Shown: positions 9,901 to 17,695 of the stretch, piece after piece
Numbering within the stretch: position 1 is the first letter of the stretch
Layout of the letters: every line of letters begins with the position of its first letter
Assembly: GCF_000153205.1 (NCBI RefSeq)
Contig: NZ_CH672427.1
Span: 2,188,634-2,252,633, forward strand
Origin: Nitrococcus mobilis Nb-231
GTDB taxonomy: Bacteria > Pseudomonadota > Gammaproteobacteria > Nitrococcales > Nitrococcaceae
Length of the DNA: 64,000 nucleotides
Direction of reading: 5' to 3'
Program-made: the position numbers and the translations under genes
The notes under the pieces: model-generated
Told to the model about the DNA's origin: nothing
Seen by the model: only the letters and a program-made list of their open reading frames with translations
Databases searched by the model: none

Positions 9901-10669
9901 GCTCCGCCACCACAAAGCTCACATCTTGGCGGGCCAGCAGCACTTGCGTAAAGCGCTCGTTCACCCGACGCAGGCTGTCCGCCACATGCTGGAAGCGGCT
10001 GCTGTCAAAGATGGCTTCCTGCACTCCCGCCACGAACCGGAAGCGCAGGTGCTTCGTTACTTCACCCAGTTCGCGCAGGAACGATAAGTCCAGCACCAAG
10101 TCGTGGTCCTTTCGGGAGCGCAAAAACTCCAAGAATTCATCCACAACGAGGAGTACGCCTTGGTTGGGGTGGACCTCATCGAAGGTTGCCATCATCTCCT
10201 CGAAGGCGGCTTTGTTATTGACCACCCTGTCGCCCGGCGGGAACGCGTAGCTGACGCCCTGCTTCTCTAAGAAGACTTCGAGTTCTTGCGTAATGATGTC
10301 GCGCAACGACATCTGGCTGGAGATTTCGATGCGGTGCACCTTGAACTTGCCGGCTATGGAGCTTGCCGCCTCGGCGACTTTGGGGTGGCGGAGCATCGGC
10401 ACATAGGCGGCGTCTTCGGCGATCAGTGACAGCGCGGACATCAAGTGCGATTTACCGGTGCCGTAGTTGCCGACCACGAGCACGCCTTTGTGATCCACCG
10501 ATTCATCGAACGATATCTGCGCGATCATCTGCTTGGCGATTCGATCGGCCATGTCATCGGAGATCACGTAAGTGGCGACGAGCTTCTTCGCCTCATCGGG
10601 CCGGTTGGCGTCGAGCAGCTGAATGACCGACTCGATTGGCTCGAATTGAATGAGATCCCCGTAGCGCAT
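6944..10669 (-). CDS. brxC: BrxC/PglY-like large P-loop ATPase (DUF6079 type)
   Basis: A 1241-residue protein starting 'MRYGDLIQFEPIESV'. The Walker A GNYGTGKS is at 67-74 and the Walker B-like 'LLVVDEFLEFL' near 170. The middle is long and helical, and one CPHC pair lies near residue 1105. Size, N-terminal placement of the P-loop and the partner BrxF immediately upstream (12-base gap, AAGGGA ribosome site) fit the BREX P-loop protein BrxC or its DUF6079 relatives. BrxC-type ATPases are required for both modification and phage exclusion in BREX, although the mechanism is not settled. It is the largest gene of the operon. Uncertainty is about subfamily, not about membership of the BrxC/PglY group. 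Confidence 0.85.
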   Translation of the reverse strand: MRYGDLIQFEPIESVIQLLDANRPDEAKKLVATYVISDDMADRIAKQMIAQISFDESVDHKGVLVVGNYGTGKSHLMSALSLIAEDAAYVPMLRHPKVAEAASSIAGKFKVHRIEISSQMSLRDIITQELEVFLEKQGVSYAFPPGDRVVNNKAAFEEMMATFDEVHPNQGVLLVVDEFLEFLRSRKDHDLVLDLSFLRELGEVTKHLRFRFVAGVQEAIFDSSRFQHVADSLRRVNERFTQVLLARQDVSFVVAERLLKKSADQQHKIRTYLTPFAKFYSNMNERMDEYVRLFPVHPDYIGTFEQLIFTEKRGALVTLRDQIQALLDDEVPTDRPGLIGFDRFWDTVTSNSVLRSDPNIGPVLKVSEVLGERVQKAFTRPPYKAMAMRVIKGLSVHRLTTGGDIYVPVGPTAEELRDTLCLYQPGIEGLGGEPSDDLLTAVQTTLREIVKTVNGQFISKAPDTEQYYLDLKKDVDYDAQVEKRAEALSDDALDRAYYSALMQLMERTDEHAYVTGYKIWQYQVEWQDHGVERNGYLFLGAPNDRPTAQPERDFYIYFIQPFEPPRFRDEAKADEVFFRLKGLDDAIKRHLAFYAAAQELASTASGAAKAVYLDKAKDALRGMSKWLQDKQMTAFEVTHQGKTKTLQEWAKGVSMRDKLRLGSDERANFRDIVNVTSGLALGTHFTDLAPEYPTFSVLVTESNRKQLIGNALKALAGGTRTKDAVAILDALEMLDGDRIEPTRSKYAQEVLSRLKAKGQGQVLNRGELVSGPTDVEYFAPVRFRLEPDLLVTVLGSLVYSGDIVLAITGDKIDSGKISLLVERGLDELKQFKHVEAPKEINVAVLRSLFELLGLPSGLAQMATQGKEEPVKELLDAVAKLVNRVLAVGTDLQTRLSFWGQPLLREEELRDWRTRLEALKGFLEGLSPYNTVGKLKNLRITQEDIDAQKKNLEVLSSVEKLRDLVAELGAIAAYLSQAEMVLVADHTWVQQAQAARKEILDKLADDRSAQHAAEYRQRLAALKKDYITAYVAQHSKARLGVAEDKTKSAMRKDPRIVTLRALAGISLMHPGQLTAFEDKLDKLKSCASLIESELAASPVCPHCSFRPANEQGDFLPAANVLKTLDDELDRLQQGWQQALLDNLDDPIIQANFELLKAVQHDLIKGFLVSKALPDPVTPEFVAAVQEALSGLEKILVTDDEIKKALLAGGSPATPDDLRKRFESFLNERCKGKDASKLRFVVE

Positions 10670-10681
10670 GCGTTTTCCCTT

Positions 10682-11149
10682 TTACCCTGCCGTTTCAATT
10701 TCGAACGGGATCAGGCCGTCCAGTCCGTAGTCCTGATATTCCGGATGCCCGATCTCCGCGTAGCTCAGCCGGCCTTCGCGGAGCTGGCCGGGCCATGCCG
10801 CCACGACTCGACGCGTATGGGCGTGGCGCTTGAGTAAATCCAGCGGGTCGAGCCTGAGCGACTGATCGAACAGGAGCTCAATGTTGTCGAGCAGGAGCAG
10901 GTCGCCGCTCGCGTACTCATCGGCCAGTTCGCGCATCGCGACATTGGCATGGAGCGGCCGCTGTCGCTGTGGCAGCGCCGCGAGGCGTTTTCCCAGTTCG
11001 GCTCCGACATTCATTACCTTCGCAGCTCGCCTATTGGCCAGCTCGCCCAAGAGCTTGGTCTTGCCGCACCCATCGGGCCCGACAAGCAGGATCAACTTGC
11101 TGTGCAGTGCCGCGATTTCATCTACCAGGCGATCCAGTCTTGTGAGCAT
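10682..11149 (-). CDS. brxF: BREX-3-type P-loop protein BrxF
   Basis: A 155-residue small ATPase. It has Walker A GPDGCGKT at 24-31 and a Walker B-like 'LLLLDNIELLF' near 85-95, the size and layout of BrxF, which marks type 3 BREX loci. The start was set at the ATG at 11149, preceded by a GAGGGG ribosome site; a GTG at 11164 overlapping the HTH stop is possible but lacks such a site. It lies between the HTH regulator and brxC, the same order as in BREX-3. No nucleic-acid-binding motif is evident. Confidence 0.85.
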   Translation of the reverse strand: MLTRLDRLVDEIAALHSKLILLVGPDGCGKTKLLGELANRRAAKVMNVGAELGKRLAALPQRQRPLHANVAMRELADEYASGDLLLLDNIELLFDQSLRLDPLDLLKRHAHTRRVVAAWPGQLREGRLSYAEIGHPEYQDYGLDGLIPFEIETAG

Positions 11150-11160
11150 GAGGCAGCCCC

Positions 11161-11388
11161 TCACCCATTTTCACCACGAGGCTCGCCGTGAACACCGTTG
11201 CCCTGGGCTTCCGCCGTCTGCCGCTTGATCCACTGGTCGATTTCCCGGCGCTGGAATCGCCACGTTCCTCCGACTTTGAATGCCGGAATTTTCTTTGCCG
11301 CCGCCAAACGATAGACCGTGCGCTTACCCACTTTGAGGTAGGCCGCCACCTCCTCGAGAGTGAATATCTCACCAGAGTCGTCTTTCAT
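11161..11388 (-). CDS. Excisionase/MerR-type helix-turn-helix protein
   Basis: A 75-residue protein with the compact DNA-binding fold of excisionase-like HTH_17 proteins: 'TLEEVAAYLKVGKRTVYRL' then 'KIPAFKVGGTWRFQRREID'. The ATG at 11388 has a GAGG ribosome site; the C-terminal tail is short and charged. It is the first gene of the defence operon, 11 bases before brxF, and is probably its local regulator. It could alternatively be a remnant of a mobile-element excisionase, but its position at the head of a same-strand operon favours regulation. Confidence 0.85.
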   Translation of the reverse strand: MKDDSGEIFTLEEVAAYLKVGKRTVYRLAAAKKIPAFKVGGTWRFQRREIDQWIKRQTAEAQGNGVHGEPRGENG

Positions 11389-11472
11389 CGCGTCCTCACC
11401 CGGCACCGGGGCAGTGGCTGGTTATGGTGGTAATATTGGCAACGATACGACAATCTTGAGCATTAAATCCCC

Positions 11473-12096
11473 ATGGCCACCATCTTCATGTCGTACTCAC
11501 ATGCCGACGAGGCCCTGCCCGACGAATTGGAGAAGCATCCCTCGGGACTTCGCCGCCAGGGACTGATAACCACCTAGCACGACCGGCGCATCAGACCGGG
11601 CGAGGAAATCCATGGCCAGATCAGCGCTCAGCTGGATTCGGCGGAAATCGTCCTCCTCCTCGTCAGCGCGGACTTCCTGGCGTCGGATTACTGTTACGAC
11701 ATCGAGATGGCGCGGGCCATAACGCGCTATGACGAAGGTACTGCTCGCGTCATACCCGTCATCCTCAGACCCTGTGACTGGTATGGGACGCCTTTCGGGC
11801 GCCTAAAGGTGGTCCCAACCGATGGGAAGCCCGTCGTGAAGCACGCAACGCTCGACGACGGCTTCCTTGAGGTCGCGCAAGCGGTGCGCCAAACAGCCGA
11901 ATCGCTTGGTAGCCCTGCGCCAGCTGCGATGCCCGCCATGGGTGCCGCAAGCACACCCGCCCAACCAGCCGAATTCATTTTGATTCAACACGCTAAGACA
12001 GCCAATTACTTGACCGTTCGCCCTGATCCTGCTGAAGGATTTCCCTCAGTTCTTCGGTCAGCTCAGGACAGGCCCGGCGAAGCGCGAGCGGAATAA
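11473..12096 (+). pseudogene. TIR-domain gene interrupted by an amber codon
   Basis: The reading frame opens 'MATIFMSYSHADEALPDEL', a standard TIR beta-A/box 1, and continues past a TAG at 11575-11577 (codon 35) with 'HDRRIRPGEEIHGQI', 'LLLVSADFLASDYCYDIEM' and 'VIPVILRPCDW', the normal order of TIR boxes. The amber stands where relatives have Trp (TWHDR), so one TGG-to-TAG change broke it. The frame ends at 12096 after a C-terminal stretch that does not look conserved. It is divergent from the defence operon, across an 84-base gap. The downstream piece from 11707 could only give a fragment lacking the first TIR half. Probably an inactivated NAD-cleaving or signalling TIR effector. Confidence 0.8.
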
Positions 12097-12158
12097 ATCG
12101 GAAGCGCTTTCCGGTTACCGGAGTAACTTTGCCAGCGCACGTCCAAACACCCACTTAA

Positions 12159-12197
12159 TGACACACCACATTGACGCAACACTAATTGCTTGTATCA
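12159..12197. promoter_or_regulatory. PaaX-like operator, paaA promoter
   Basis: Inverted repeat TGACAC-N27-GTATCA, one mismatch from perfect symmetry. The E. coli PaaX site, as I recall it, is TGATTC-N27-GAATCA: same spacing and same outer bases. A second copy with identical N27 spacing sits in front of paaN (25785-25823). No paaX gene is in the window. Confidence 0.55.
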
Positions 12198-12198
12198 T
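12171..12198 (+). promoter_or_regulatory. Predicted promoter of paaABCDE
   Basis: TTGACG (12171-12176), 16-base spacer, TATCAT (12193-12198): 5 of 6 matches to each sigma-70 hexamer. It lies about 53 bases before the likely paaA start. The right half of the PaaX-like operator overlaps the -10, an arrangement suited to repression. Confidence 0.55.
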
Positions 12199-12250
12199 TT
12201 TTAGAGAAGAGTCATCCGCTGTAATCCCACGGATCGCGGGTCCATCGCTC

Positions 12251-13261
12251 ATGACCGGGAAGACCCTGATGCACACCCAGCCCGCCCACACCGAAGTTGA
12301 GCTAACGCGCTCCGCGGAGGCGATCGCGGAGCTGGAGCAGGCGTTCCAAGCGAAAATCGACGCCGACATCAAAATCGAGCCTAAAGACTGGATGCCGCAA
12401 GCCTACCGCCAAAGCCTGGTGCGGCAGATCTCGCAGCACGCTCACTCGGAGATCGTCGGCATGCTGCCGGAGGGCAATTGGCTCACCCGTGCCCCGAGTC
12501 TGGGCCGCAAGCTCATTCTGCTCGCCAAGGTGCAGGACGAAGCGGGCCACGGGCTCTATCTCTACAGCGCCGCCGAAACCCTCGGGGCCTCTCGCGAGGC
12601 GCTCATCGAGGCGCTGCATGCCGGCAAGGCCAAGTACTCGAGCATCTTCAATTATCCCACGTTGACCTGGGCCGACGTCGGGGCCATCGGCTGGCTGGTG
12701 GACGGCGCGGCGCTCATCAACCAGATTCCGCTTTGCCGCTGCTCTTATGGACCCTACGCACGGGCCATGCGGCGCATCTGCAAAGAGGAAAGTTTTCACC
12801 AGCGCCAGGGCTACGAAATCATGCTCACGCTCTGCCGCGGCACCGCGGCGCAAAAGCGCATGGCCCAGGATGCGCTGAACCGCTGGTGGTGGCCCTCACT
12901 GATGATGCTTGGACCACCCGATGCCGAGTCTTCGCACACGCAGCAGTCCATGCGTTGGAAGATTAAGCGTCATACCAACGACGCGCTGCGGCAAAAATTC
13001 GTCGATCAGAGCGTGCCGCAAGCCGACTATCTGAGATTGGCGCCCCCCGATCCGAAGCTCAAATGGAACGAACAAACCGGTCATTACGAGTTCGGCGCAA
13101 TCGACTGGAACGAATTCTGGCGCGTGCTCAAAGGGGACGGCCCCTGCAACCGCGAACGCATCGAGGCGCGGCGCCGAGCCTACGACGAAGGCCGCTGGAT
13201 ACGCGAGGCCGCGCTCGCCTTTGGTGCAAAACAGGCTCGACGGGCGCGCGGCGCCGACTAA
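12251..13261 (+). CDS. paaA: 1,2-phenylacetyl-CoA epoxidase, catalytic subunit
   Basis: The di-iron subunit of the multicomponent oxygenase that epoxidises the ring of phenylacetyl-CoA, the first ring-activating step of aerobic phenylacetate breakdown. Highly conserved blocks are visible: '[16 protein letters not shown]', '[19 protein letters not shown]' (an ExxH iron-ligand helix), '[19 protein letters not shown]' and '[15 protein letters not shown]' (second ExxH-type helix). The start is uncertain between 12251 and 12269; either gives about 330 residues, some 20 more than E. coli PaaA. It heads the paaABCDE block. Confidence 0.97.
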   Translation: MTGKTLMHTQPAHTEVELTRSAEAIAELEQAFQAKIDADIKIEPKDWMPQAYRQSLVRQISQHAHSEIVGMLPEGNWLTRAPSLGRKLILLAKVQDEAGHGLYLYSAAETLGASREALIEALHAGKAKYSSIFNYPTLTWADVGAIGWLVDGAALINQIPLCRCSYGPYARAMRRICKEESFHQRQGYEIMLTLCRGTAAQKRMAQDALNRWWWPSLMMLGPPDAESSHTQQSMRWKIKRHTNDALRQKFVDQSVPQADYLRLAPPDPKLKWNEQTGHYEFGAIDWNEFWRVLKGDGPCNRERIEARRRAYDEGRWIREAALAFGAKQARRARGAD

Positions 13262-13290
13262 AAGATAACGGTCATTCGAGGTATAGCACC

Positions 13291-13572
13291 GTGAAAGATT
13301 GGCCGCTCTGGGAAGTATTCATCCGCAGCCGCCACGGCCTGGCGCACAAGCACGTCGGCAGCCTGCATGCCTCGGATGCGGCGCTGGCACTCGCCAATGC
13401 CCGCGACGTCTATACTCGCCGCGGCGAGGGGGTGAGCATCTGGGTCGTGCGCTCCACGGACATCATCGCCAGCGCGCCCGGCGACAAAGCCATCCTATTC
13501 GATCCGAGCGAGGACAAGGTATATCGGCATCCGACTTTCTACGACGTCCCGGACGAGGTCGATAACCTGTAA
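13291..13572 (+). CDS. paaB: 1,2-phenylacetyl-CoA epoxidase, subunit B
   Basis: 93 residues with a GTG start at 13291. 'WPLWEVFIRSRHGLAHKHVGSLHA' is the conserved PaaB opening, and the C-terminus 'ILFDPSEDKVYRHPTFYDVP' is also diagnostic. PaaB bridges the PaaAC core of the epoxidase and is needed for activity, although its exact role is not catalytic. It lies 29 bases after paaA and 16 bases before paaC, clearly co-transcribed. Confidence 0.96.
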   Translation: MKDWPLWEVFIRSRHGLAHKHVGSLHASDAALALANARDVYTRRGEGVSIWVVRSTDIIASAPGDKAILFDPSEDKVYRHPTFYDVPDEVDNL

Positions 13573-13588
13573 CACGCCGGACCGCGCC

Positions 13589-14347
13589 ATGAACCAACGC
13601 CAAGCCCTCTACGAGTACCTGCTGCGCCTGGGCGACAACGCGCTGATCTTGGGGCAGCGGCTGACCGAGTGGATCGGCCATGCCCCGGCACTTGAGGAAG
13701 AACTGGGCAGCGCCAATATCGCGCTGGATCTGATCGGCCAAGCACGCGGTTGGCTTGCCTATGCCGGCGCAGTGGAAGGCACGGGCCGCGATGAAGATGC
13801 CCTCGCCCTGCAGCGCGACGTTCTGGATTTCCGCAATGCGCTGCTGGTGGAGCAGCCGAACGGCCACTACGGCGACACCATCGCCCGGCAGTATCTGTTC
13901 GACGCCTTTCACTACCCGCTGCTCGAAGCACTGAGTGGCTGCGCCGATCAGTACATCGCCGCCATCGCGGCCAAATCGTGCAAGGAGGCCGGCTATCATC
14001 GGCGGCGCAGCGCCGAATGGATGATCCGCCTCGGCGACGGCACCGCCGAGAGTCACGCTAAGCTCCAGCGCTCCGTCGACACGCTGTGGCCGTACACGGG
14101 CGAGCTGTTCGCAATGGATGAGATAGACCGCACCCTGCAGTCAGCCGGTGTAGCGGCGGATTTGGCTGGGGTGGGCCGGACCTGGGACGAAGATGTCGCA
14201 CACACCCTAAAGACGGCTACCTTGCAACGCCCGGCAGCGGGCTGGATGCAATCCGGCGGCAAACAAGGCCGCCACTCCGAACAGCTCGGCTACATTCTGG
14301 CGGAAATGCAGTTTCTACCGAGGGCCTACCCCGATGCCCACTGGTGA
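13589..14347 (+). CDS. paaC: 1,2-phenylacetyl-CoA epoxidase, structural subunit C
   Basis: 252 residues of ferritin-like fold, the partner of PaaA in the heterodimeric oxygenase core. Family marks are 'LRLGDNALILGQRLTEWIG', 'LDLIGQARGWLAYAGAVEG' and 'KEAGYHRRRSAEWMIRLGDG'. As in other PaaC proteins the metal ligands are not all retained; its role is structural. Its last 14 bases overlap paaD. Confidence 0.95.
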   Translation: MNQRQALYEYLLRLGDNALILGQRLTEWIGHAPALEEELGSANIALDLIGQARGWLAYAGAVEGTGRDEDALALQRDVLDFRNALLVEQPNGHYGDTIARQYLFDAFHYPLLEALSGCADQYIAAIAAKSCKEAGYHRRRSAEWMIRLGDGTAESHAKLQRSVDTLWPYTGELFAMDEIDRTLQSAGVAADLAGVGRTWDEDVAHTLKTATLQRPAAGWMQSGGKQGRHSEQLGYILAEMQFLPRAYPDAHW

Positions 14348-14852
14348 CGGTTCGCAACCTAGCCAGAAAGTCACTCCGGCCCGGGTGCATGCCTGGCTCG
14401 AGACGGTTACCGACCCGCAGATCCCGGTACTGAGCATTGCCGAGCTCGGCATTCTGCGGGAGGTGCAGTGCCGTGCCGGCGAAACGGTAGTGGTGATCAC
14501 TCCGACCTACTCCGGCTGCCCGGCCATGCAAACCATCGAGCAGGCGATCGCCGCGCAACTGCGCCGCCACGGCGTAACGGCTTTTCATATCCGTACGCGC
14601 CTCGCGCCGCCCTGGAGCAGCGACTGGATCACCGCGACCGGCCGTCGCAAGCTGCTGGAATACGGCATCGCCCCGCCGGTGCGCGCCGGCGGCTGCGGGC
14701 CCGCCGGAGTCGACAATCAACCGTTCGTGGCCTGCCCCCAGTGCGGCTCCACGCAGACCGCACGGATCAGCGAATTCGGCTCCACCGCCTGCAAGGCACT
14801 CTACCGCTGCGAGGACTGCCTGGAGCCGTTCGACTATTTCAAGTGTATTTAA
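14334..14852 (+). CDS. paaD: Phenylacetyl-CoA epoxidase assembly/maturation factor
   Basis: 172 residues: an N-terminal DUF59/MIP18-like domain ('VTDPQIPVLSIAELGILREV', 'TPTYSGCPAMQTIEQAI') and a C-terminal four-Cys zinc-type knuckle (CPQC ... CEDC). PaaD-type proteins are thought to help deliver or repair an iron-sulfur or iron centre of the epoxidase. It overlaps the paaC 3' end, so the two are translationally coupled. Confidence 0.94.
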   Translation: MPTGDGSQPSQKVTPARVHAWLETVTDPQIPVLSIAELGILREVQCRAGETVVVITPTYSGCPAMQTIEQAIAAQLRRHGVTAFHIRTRLAPPWSSDWITATGRRKLLEYGIAPPVRAGGCGPAGVDNQPFVACPQCGSTQTARISEFGSTACKALYRCEDCLEPFDYFKCI

Positions 14853-14981
14853 GAGCGACCAAGAATGGCACTTTCTTTACCGACTTGCGGAACGCGGAAC
14901 CCCCATCACTTAAGTTAAATGCCATTCAGGACGACCGACAATAGCAGCGCGGAGTCCGAACGCATCGAGGCAGCGATAGCT

Positions 14982-16058
14982 ATGGCCACCTTCCATGAGC
15001 TTACCATCGCCGAGCTCCGCCCCGTGACGCGTGAGGCCGTGGCCATCACCTTCGCCGTACCACCCGCGCTGCGCGAGACGTTTCGCTACCGCCAGGGCCA
15101 ACATATCGCACTGCGCACTCGGATCGCCGGCGAGCAAATCATGCGCACCTACTCCATTTGTGCCGGCGTGCCGACCAACGCGCTGCGCATCGCTGTCAAG
15201 CGTCAGCCGCACGGCATGTTTTCCAACTTCGCCAACGACGAACTGGAGCCCGGCCAAACGCTGGAAGTCATGCCACCGCGAGGCCACTTTTATACCCCGC
15301 TGGATCCCAACCAGGCCAAGCACTATCTCGCCTTCGCCGCCGGCAGCGGCATTACCCCGGTACTCTCGATCATCGAAACCACCCTGGCCGTGGAACGTGC
15401 GAGCCGATTCACACTGGTTTACGGCAACCGCATCAGCGCCAGCATCCTCTTTCTCGAGGAGCTGGCGGATCTGAAGAATACCCACCTGGAGCGGTTCAAC
15501 CTACTTCACGTGCTCAGCCGCGAACCGGCCGACAGCGGACTCTTGCATGGCCGCATCACCGAAGAGAAATGCGCGCAACTCTGCGAACGCTGCATCGACA
15601 TCGCCGGCGTGGACGAGTGCTTCATCTGTGGGCCCGAACCCATGCGGCAGGCAGTTACCGAAGCATTGCACGCGCATGGTATCGAACGCCGGCGTATTCA
15701 CGTCGAGCTGTTTACGGTCCCGGGCGAGCGCAAGCGCTCTTTGCCGCCGCGCCACGCCGCGACCCAGGCCGATCACGCCGTCAGTCGGGTCGCCATCATC
15801 GTCGAAGGCCGGCGGTTCGAATTCGATCTGGCGCGCAACACCGAGAGCCTTCTCGAAGCCGGGCTGCGGACCGGTGCCGATCTGCCGTTCTCCTGCAAGG
15901 GCGGGGTCTGCGCCACCTGTCGGGCCAAGCTCCTCGCGGGCAAGGTGGAAATGGCCGCCAACTACGCCCTGGAGGACGATGAACTTAAGGCGGGCTACGT
16001 GCTTACCTGCCAGAGTTATCCACTCAGCAAAAACATCGTGTTGGACTACGACGCCTGA
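14982..16058 (+). CDS. paaE: Phenylacetyl-CoA epoxidase reductase
   Basis: 358 residues: FAD-binding ferredoxin-reductase domain ('RTYSIC', 'GMFSNF'), NAD(P)H domain ('AAGSGITPVLSII', 'CGPEPM') and a C-terminal plant-type 2Fe-2S ferredoxin with 'CKGGVCATCRAKLLAGKVEM', giving the CX4CX2C...C cluster ligands. It passes electrons from NADPH to the PaaA di-iron site. The start is the ATG at 14982, where similarity with E. coli PaaE begins ('MATFHELTIAEL'); an upstream ATG at 14919 would add a non-conserved tail. It ends the block and is followed by a palindromic repeat. Confidence 0.96.
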   Translation: MATFHELTIAELRPVTREAVAITFAVPPALRETFRYRQGQHIALRTRIAGEQIMRTYSICAGVPTNALRIAVKRQPHGMFSNFANDELEPGQTLEVMPPRGHFYTPLDPNQAKHYLAFAAGSGITPVLSIIETTLAVERASRFTLVYGNRISASILFLEELADLKNTHLERFNLLHVLSREPADSGLLHGRITEEKCAQLCERCIDIAGVDECFICGPEPMRQAVTEALHAHGIERRRIHVELFTVPGERKRSLPPRHAATQADHAVSRVAIIVEGRRFEFDLARNTESLLEAGLRTGADLPFSCKGGVCATCRAKLLAGKVEMAANYALEDDELKAGYVLTCQSYPLSKNIVLDYDA

Positions 16059-16116
16059 AGGGAGCTGGCACACGTACTATCCTGGCGCTAAGGCCTACCT
16101 GTAAAATCACTACTTC

Positions 16117-16195
16117 GTCATCCCGGCGTAGGCCGGGAACCATTCTCCCCTTTGAAACAATAGCAAGATGGATTCCGGCCTACGCCGGAATGACG
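16117..16195. repeat. REP-like palindromic repeat, family A copy 1
   Basis: A 79-base element made of two inverted arms of about 28 bases (left CGTCATCCCGGCGTAGGCC; right is its near-perfect complement ending in TGACG) around an AT-richer loop of about 23 bases. It lies after paaE. A second copy is at 30079-30156 after paaJ. It would form a strong hairpin in mRNA and may end or protect the transcript. Confidence 0.85.
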
Positions 16196-16258
16196 GAATT
16201 CGGGAACTATTAGAGATTCCCTAACCGCAAGCATCCGTGCACTGAGGATCGAAACACC

Positions 16259-17026
16259 ATGGGCAAGGCCTCTCGCGGCAAACGCCGGAATATCACCCGC
16301 GACGACGATCAAGCGCTTCGCCTCGCCGCGGAAATCATCCTCGATCCACGCCTGATCGAGACCTTCCAAAGCATCAAACTGCACGAAAAGCTCGAATCTT
16401 TTCGCTCGGAAGACTTCGTCACCGAGGCGGTGCCTTTGCTCGAACACTCGCACAAGGCGCCGCAAGCGCAGGACGAGAAGACCGCGGAGTTCACCAGTGG
16501 GCCTCACCACCAGACGCCGGCATCGTGGGCGGCCGGCCTACACAAAGGACTTCGCAATCGGCCGTTTCGCGACCGTCTGAACGCCACGATCGAGGCGGGT
16601 CGGCAGGCCCTGCGCCGCGAATCCGACTTCGAGCACCACACCGATCGATTCGACCTCGATGACTCGACCCGAGCCCAGGCTGAACACGCTTATTCGGCCA
16701 CGCGCGAGCGGCTGCTCGCTGAACCCGCCGCACCCGGCTGGCTCACGCTGGCGATGGCCTGCATTGCCCGGACCATTGCGACCAACGCCCACGAGCGCTT
16801 TGCCGGGGAGAGCTGGGACGAGCTGACCTCGTTTATGTACGAGCTCGAGCGCGACTTTCTGGGGGCTGCAGGCGAGGCGCTCGCCAACAAGCTGGTGGAG
16901 TTCGATCACATCTTCTATGAGGACCGCTTGCCCGAGATCGTCGGTTCACGGATGCCGTTCGGTCTCGCCGAGCTCGCCTGCAACATGGCCGATTCGAGTT
17001 TATTCAAGCCATCGAGCCAACCTTGA
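16259..17026 (+). CDS. Hypothetical protein
   Basis: 255 residues, not recognised. The N-terminus is basic ('MGKASRGKRRNITRDD'); the rest is rich in charged and helical segments, including 'CIARTIATNAHERF' and a closing 'EDRLPEIVGSRMPFGLAELAC'. There is no signal peptide, membrane segment or obvious catalytic motif. Codon use (G/C at third positions) matches neighbouring real genes and a GAGG lies upstream of the ATG. It stands alone on the strand of paaABCDE, separated from it by the repeat. Confidence 0.6.
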   Translation: MGKASRGKRRNITRDDDQALRLAAEIILDPRLIETFQSIKLHEKLESFRSEDFVTEAVPLLEHSHKAPQAQDEKTAEFTSGPHHQTPASWAAGLHKGLRNRPFRDRLNATIEAGRQALRRESDFEHHTDRFDLDDSTRAQAEHAYSATRERLLAEPAAPGWLTLAMACIARTIATNAHERFAGESWDELTSFMYELERDFLGAAGEALANKLVEFDHIFYEDRLPEIVGSRMPFGLAELACNMADSSLFKPSSQP

Positions 17027-17695
17027 ACCCTCGCCGCGCGCCCCGCTGTTGATCGGCTCCGGAAAAGCCTCATCGTGCGACTTGCCACCGCAGATAAAAA
17101 ATCTTTTACCAGCGCATCCACCTCGCCCGGGTACTCGCGCAGATACTCCGAGAGCTCCTCGATATGGTGCAGGCACATCCGCCACCATGTGGCAGCGATC
17201 TTCCATATCGCCCACGAGGAGACCGGGGAGGTGATCGAAAACCTCGCCCACAAGACCCTGCGCCCGGGTGACGCTGCTCGCCGTGCCCACTGCGCTGATC
17301 GATCGCGACGAGCGAGTGCGGCCGTCAAAGCGAGCGCCGGAGTCACTCGCGCCCACCTTCGGGTTAGCCGGCAGGTCGAGCGCATCGAGATCAACTCTGC
17401 CGCTAGTGTAGTGCCCCGCGCTATAAGCGCTAAATAGGGCGGGGCACTACACTAGGCAAGGCCCGCGCGTTCGGCTGATTGCGTTGCATTTGATCATTAC
17501 GGGTGCAGAGCCGCCACACCACTTACCTCAGTTCGACCGCAACCGGCCGACCCGGTGTTGACGGCCGCTTCATTTCCCGCCCATCCTATCCGCACGCTCG
17601 CCGCTTGCTTGTAAGTGGCCGATTGAGTTTGCCCTACTACCCCGAGCGGTCTTTCCGAGCTCGGCTAGAGCGTCTCAGGCTTGCTCGTCAAATTT
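17027..17695. other. Gene-poor stretch with one palindromic repeat
   Basis: About 670 bases without a gene I would defend. Open frames exist on both strands (for example antisense across 16915-17394), but none starts behind a ribosome site or carries a recognisable motif, and much of their length is composition-biased. The only clear structure is the 53-base palindrome at 17403-17455. Possibly eroded coding sequence. Confidence 0.5.
17403..17455. repeat. Palindromic repeat, family B copy 1
   Basis: Perfect 17-base terminal inverted repeats (CTAGTGTAGTGCCCCGC and its complement) around a 19-base core containing GCTATAAGCGCTAAATAG. The same arms and core, in the opposite orientation, occur at 33514-33578, and one arm recurs at 50706. 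It looks like a very small non-autonomous mobile or REP-like unit. Confidence 0.85.

Noticed and set aside
1..11388. Calling the left operon a canonical BREX-3 system
   Set aside because: BrxF and a BrxC-like protein fit, but PglZ, PglX, BrxH and BrxA are not visible and SIR2-HerA is extra. The missing genes could lie beyond the left edge, so I name it BREX-3-like only.
16915..17394. A 159-codon antisense frame over the end of the 255-residue gene
   Set aside because: One stretch ('HIEELSEYLREYPGEVDALV') reads naturally, but the rest is Arg/Ser/Ala-rich shadow sequence, there is no ribosome site and it overlaps a better gene.
17460..17695. A possible tRNA-like segment with GTTCGA
   Set aside because: One T-loop-like string occurs, but no acceptor stem or anticodon arm can be folded around it.
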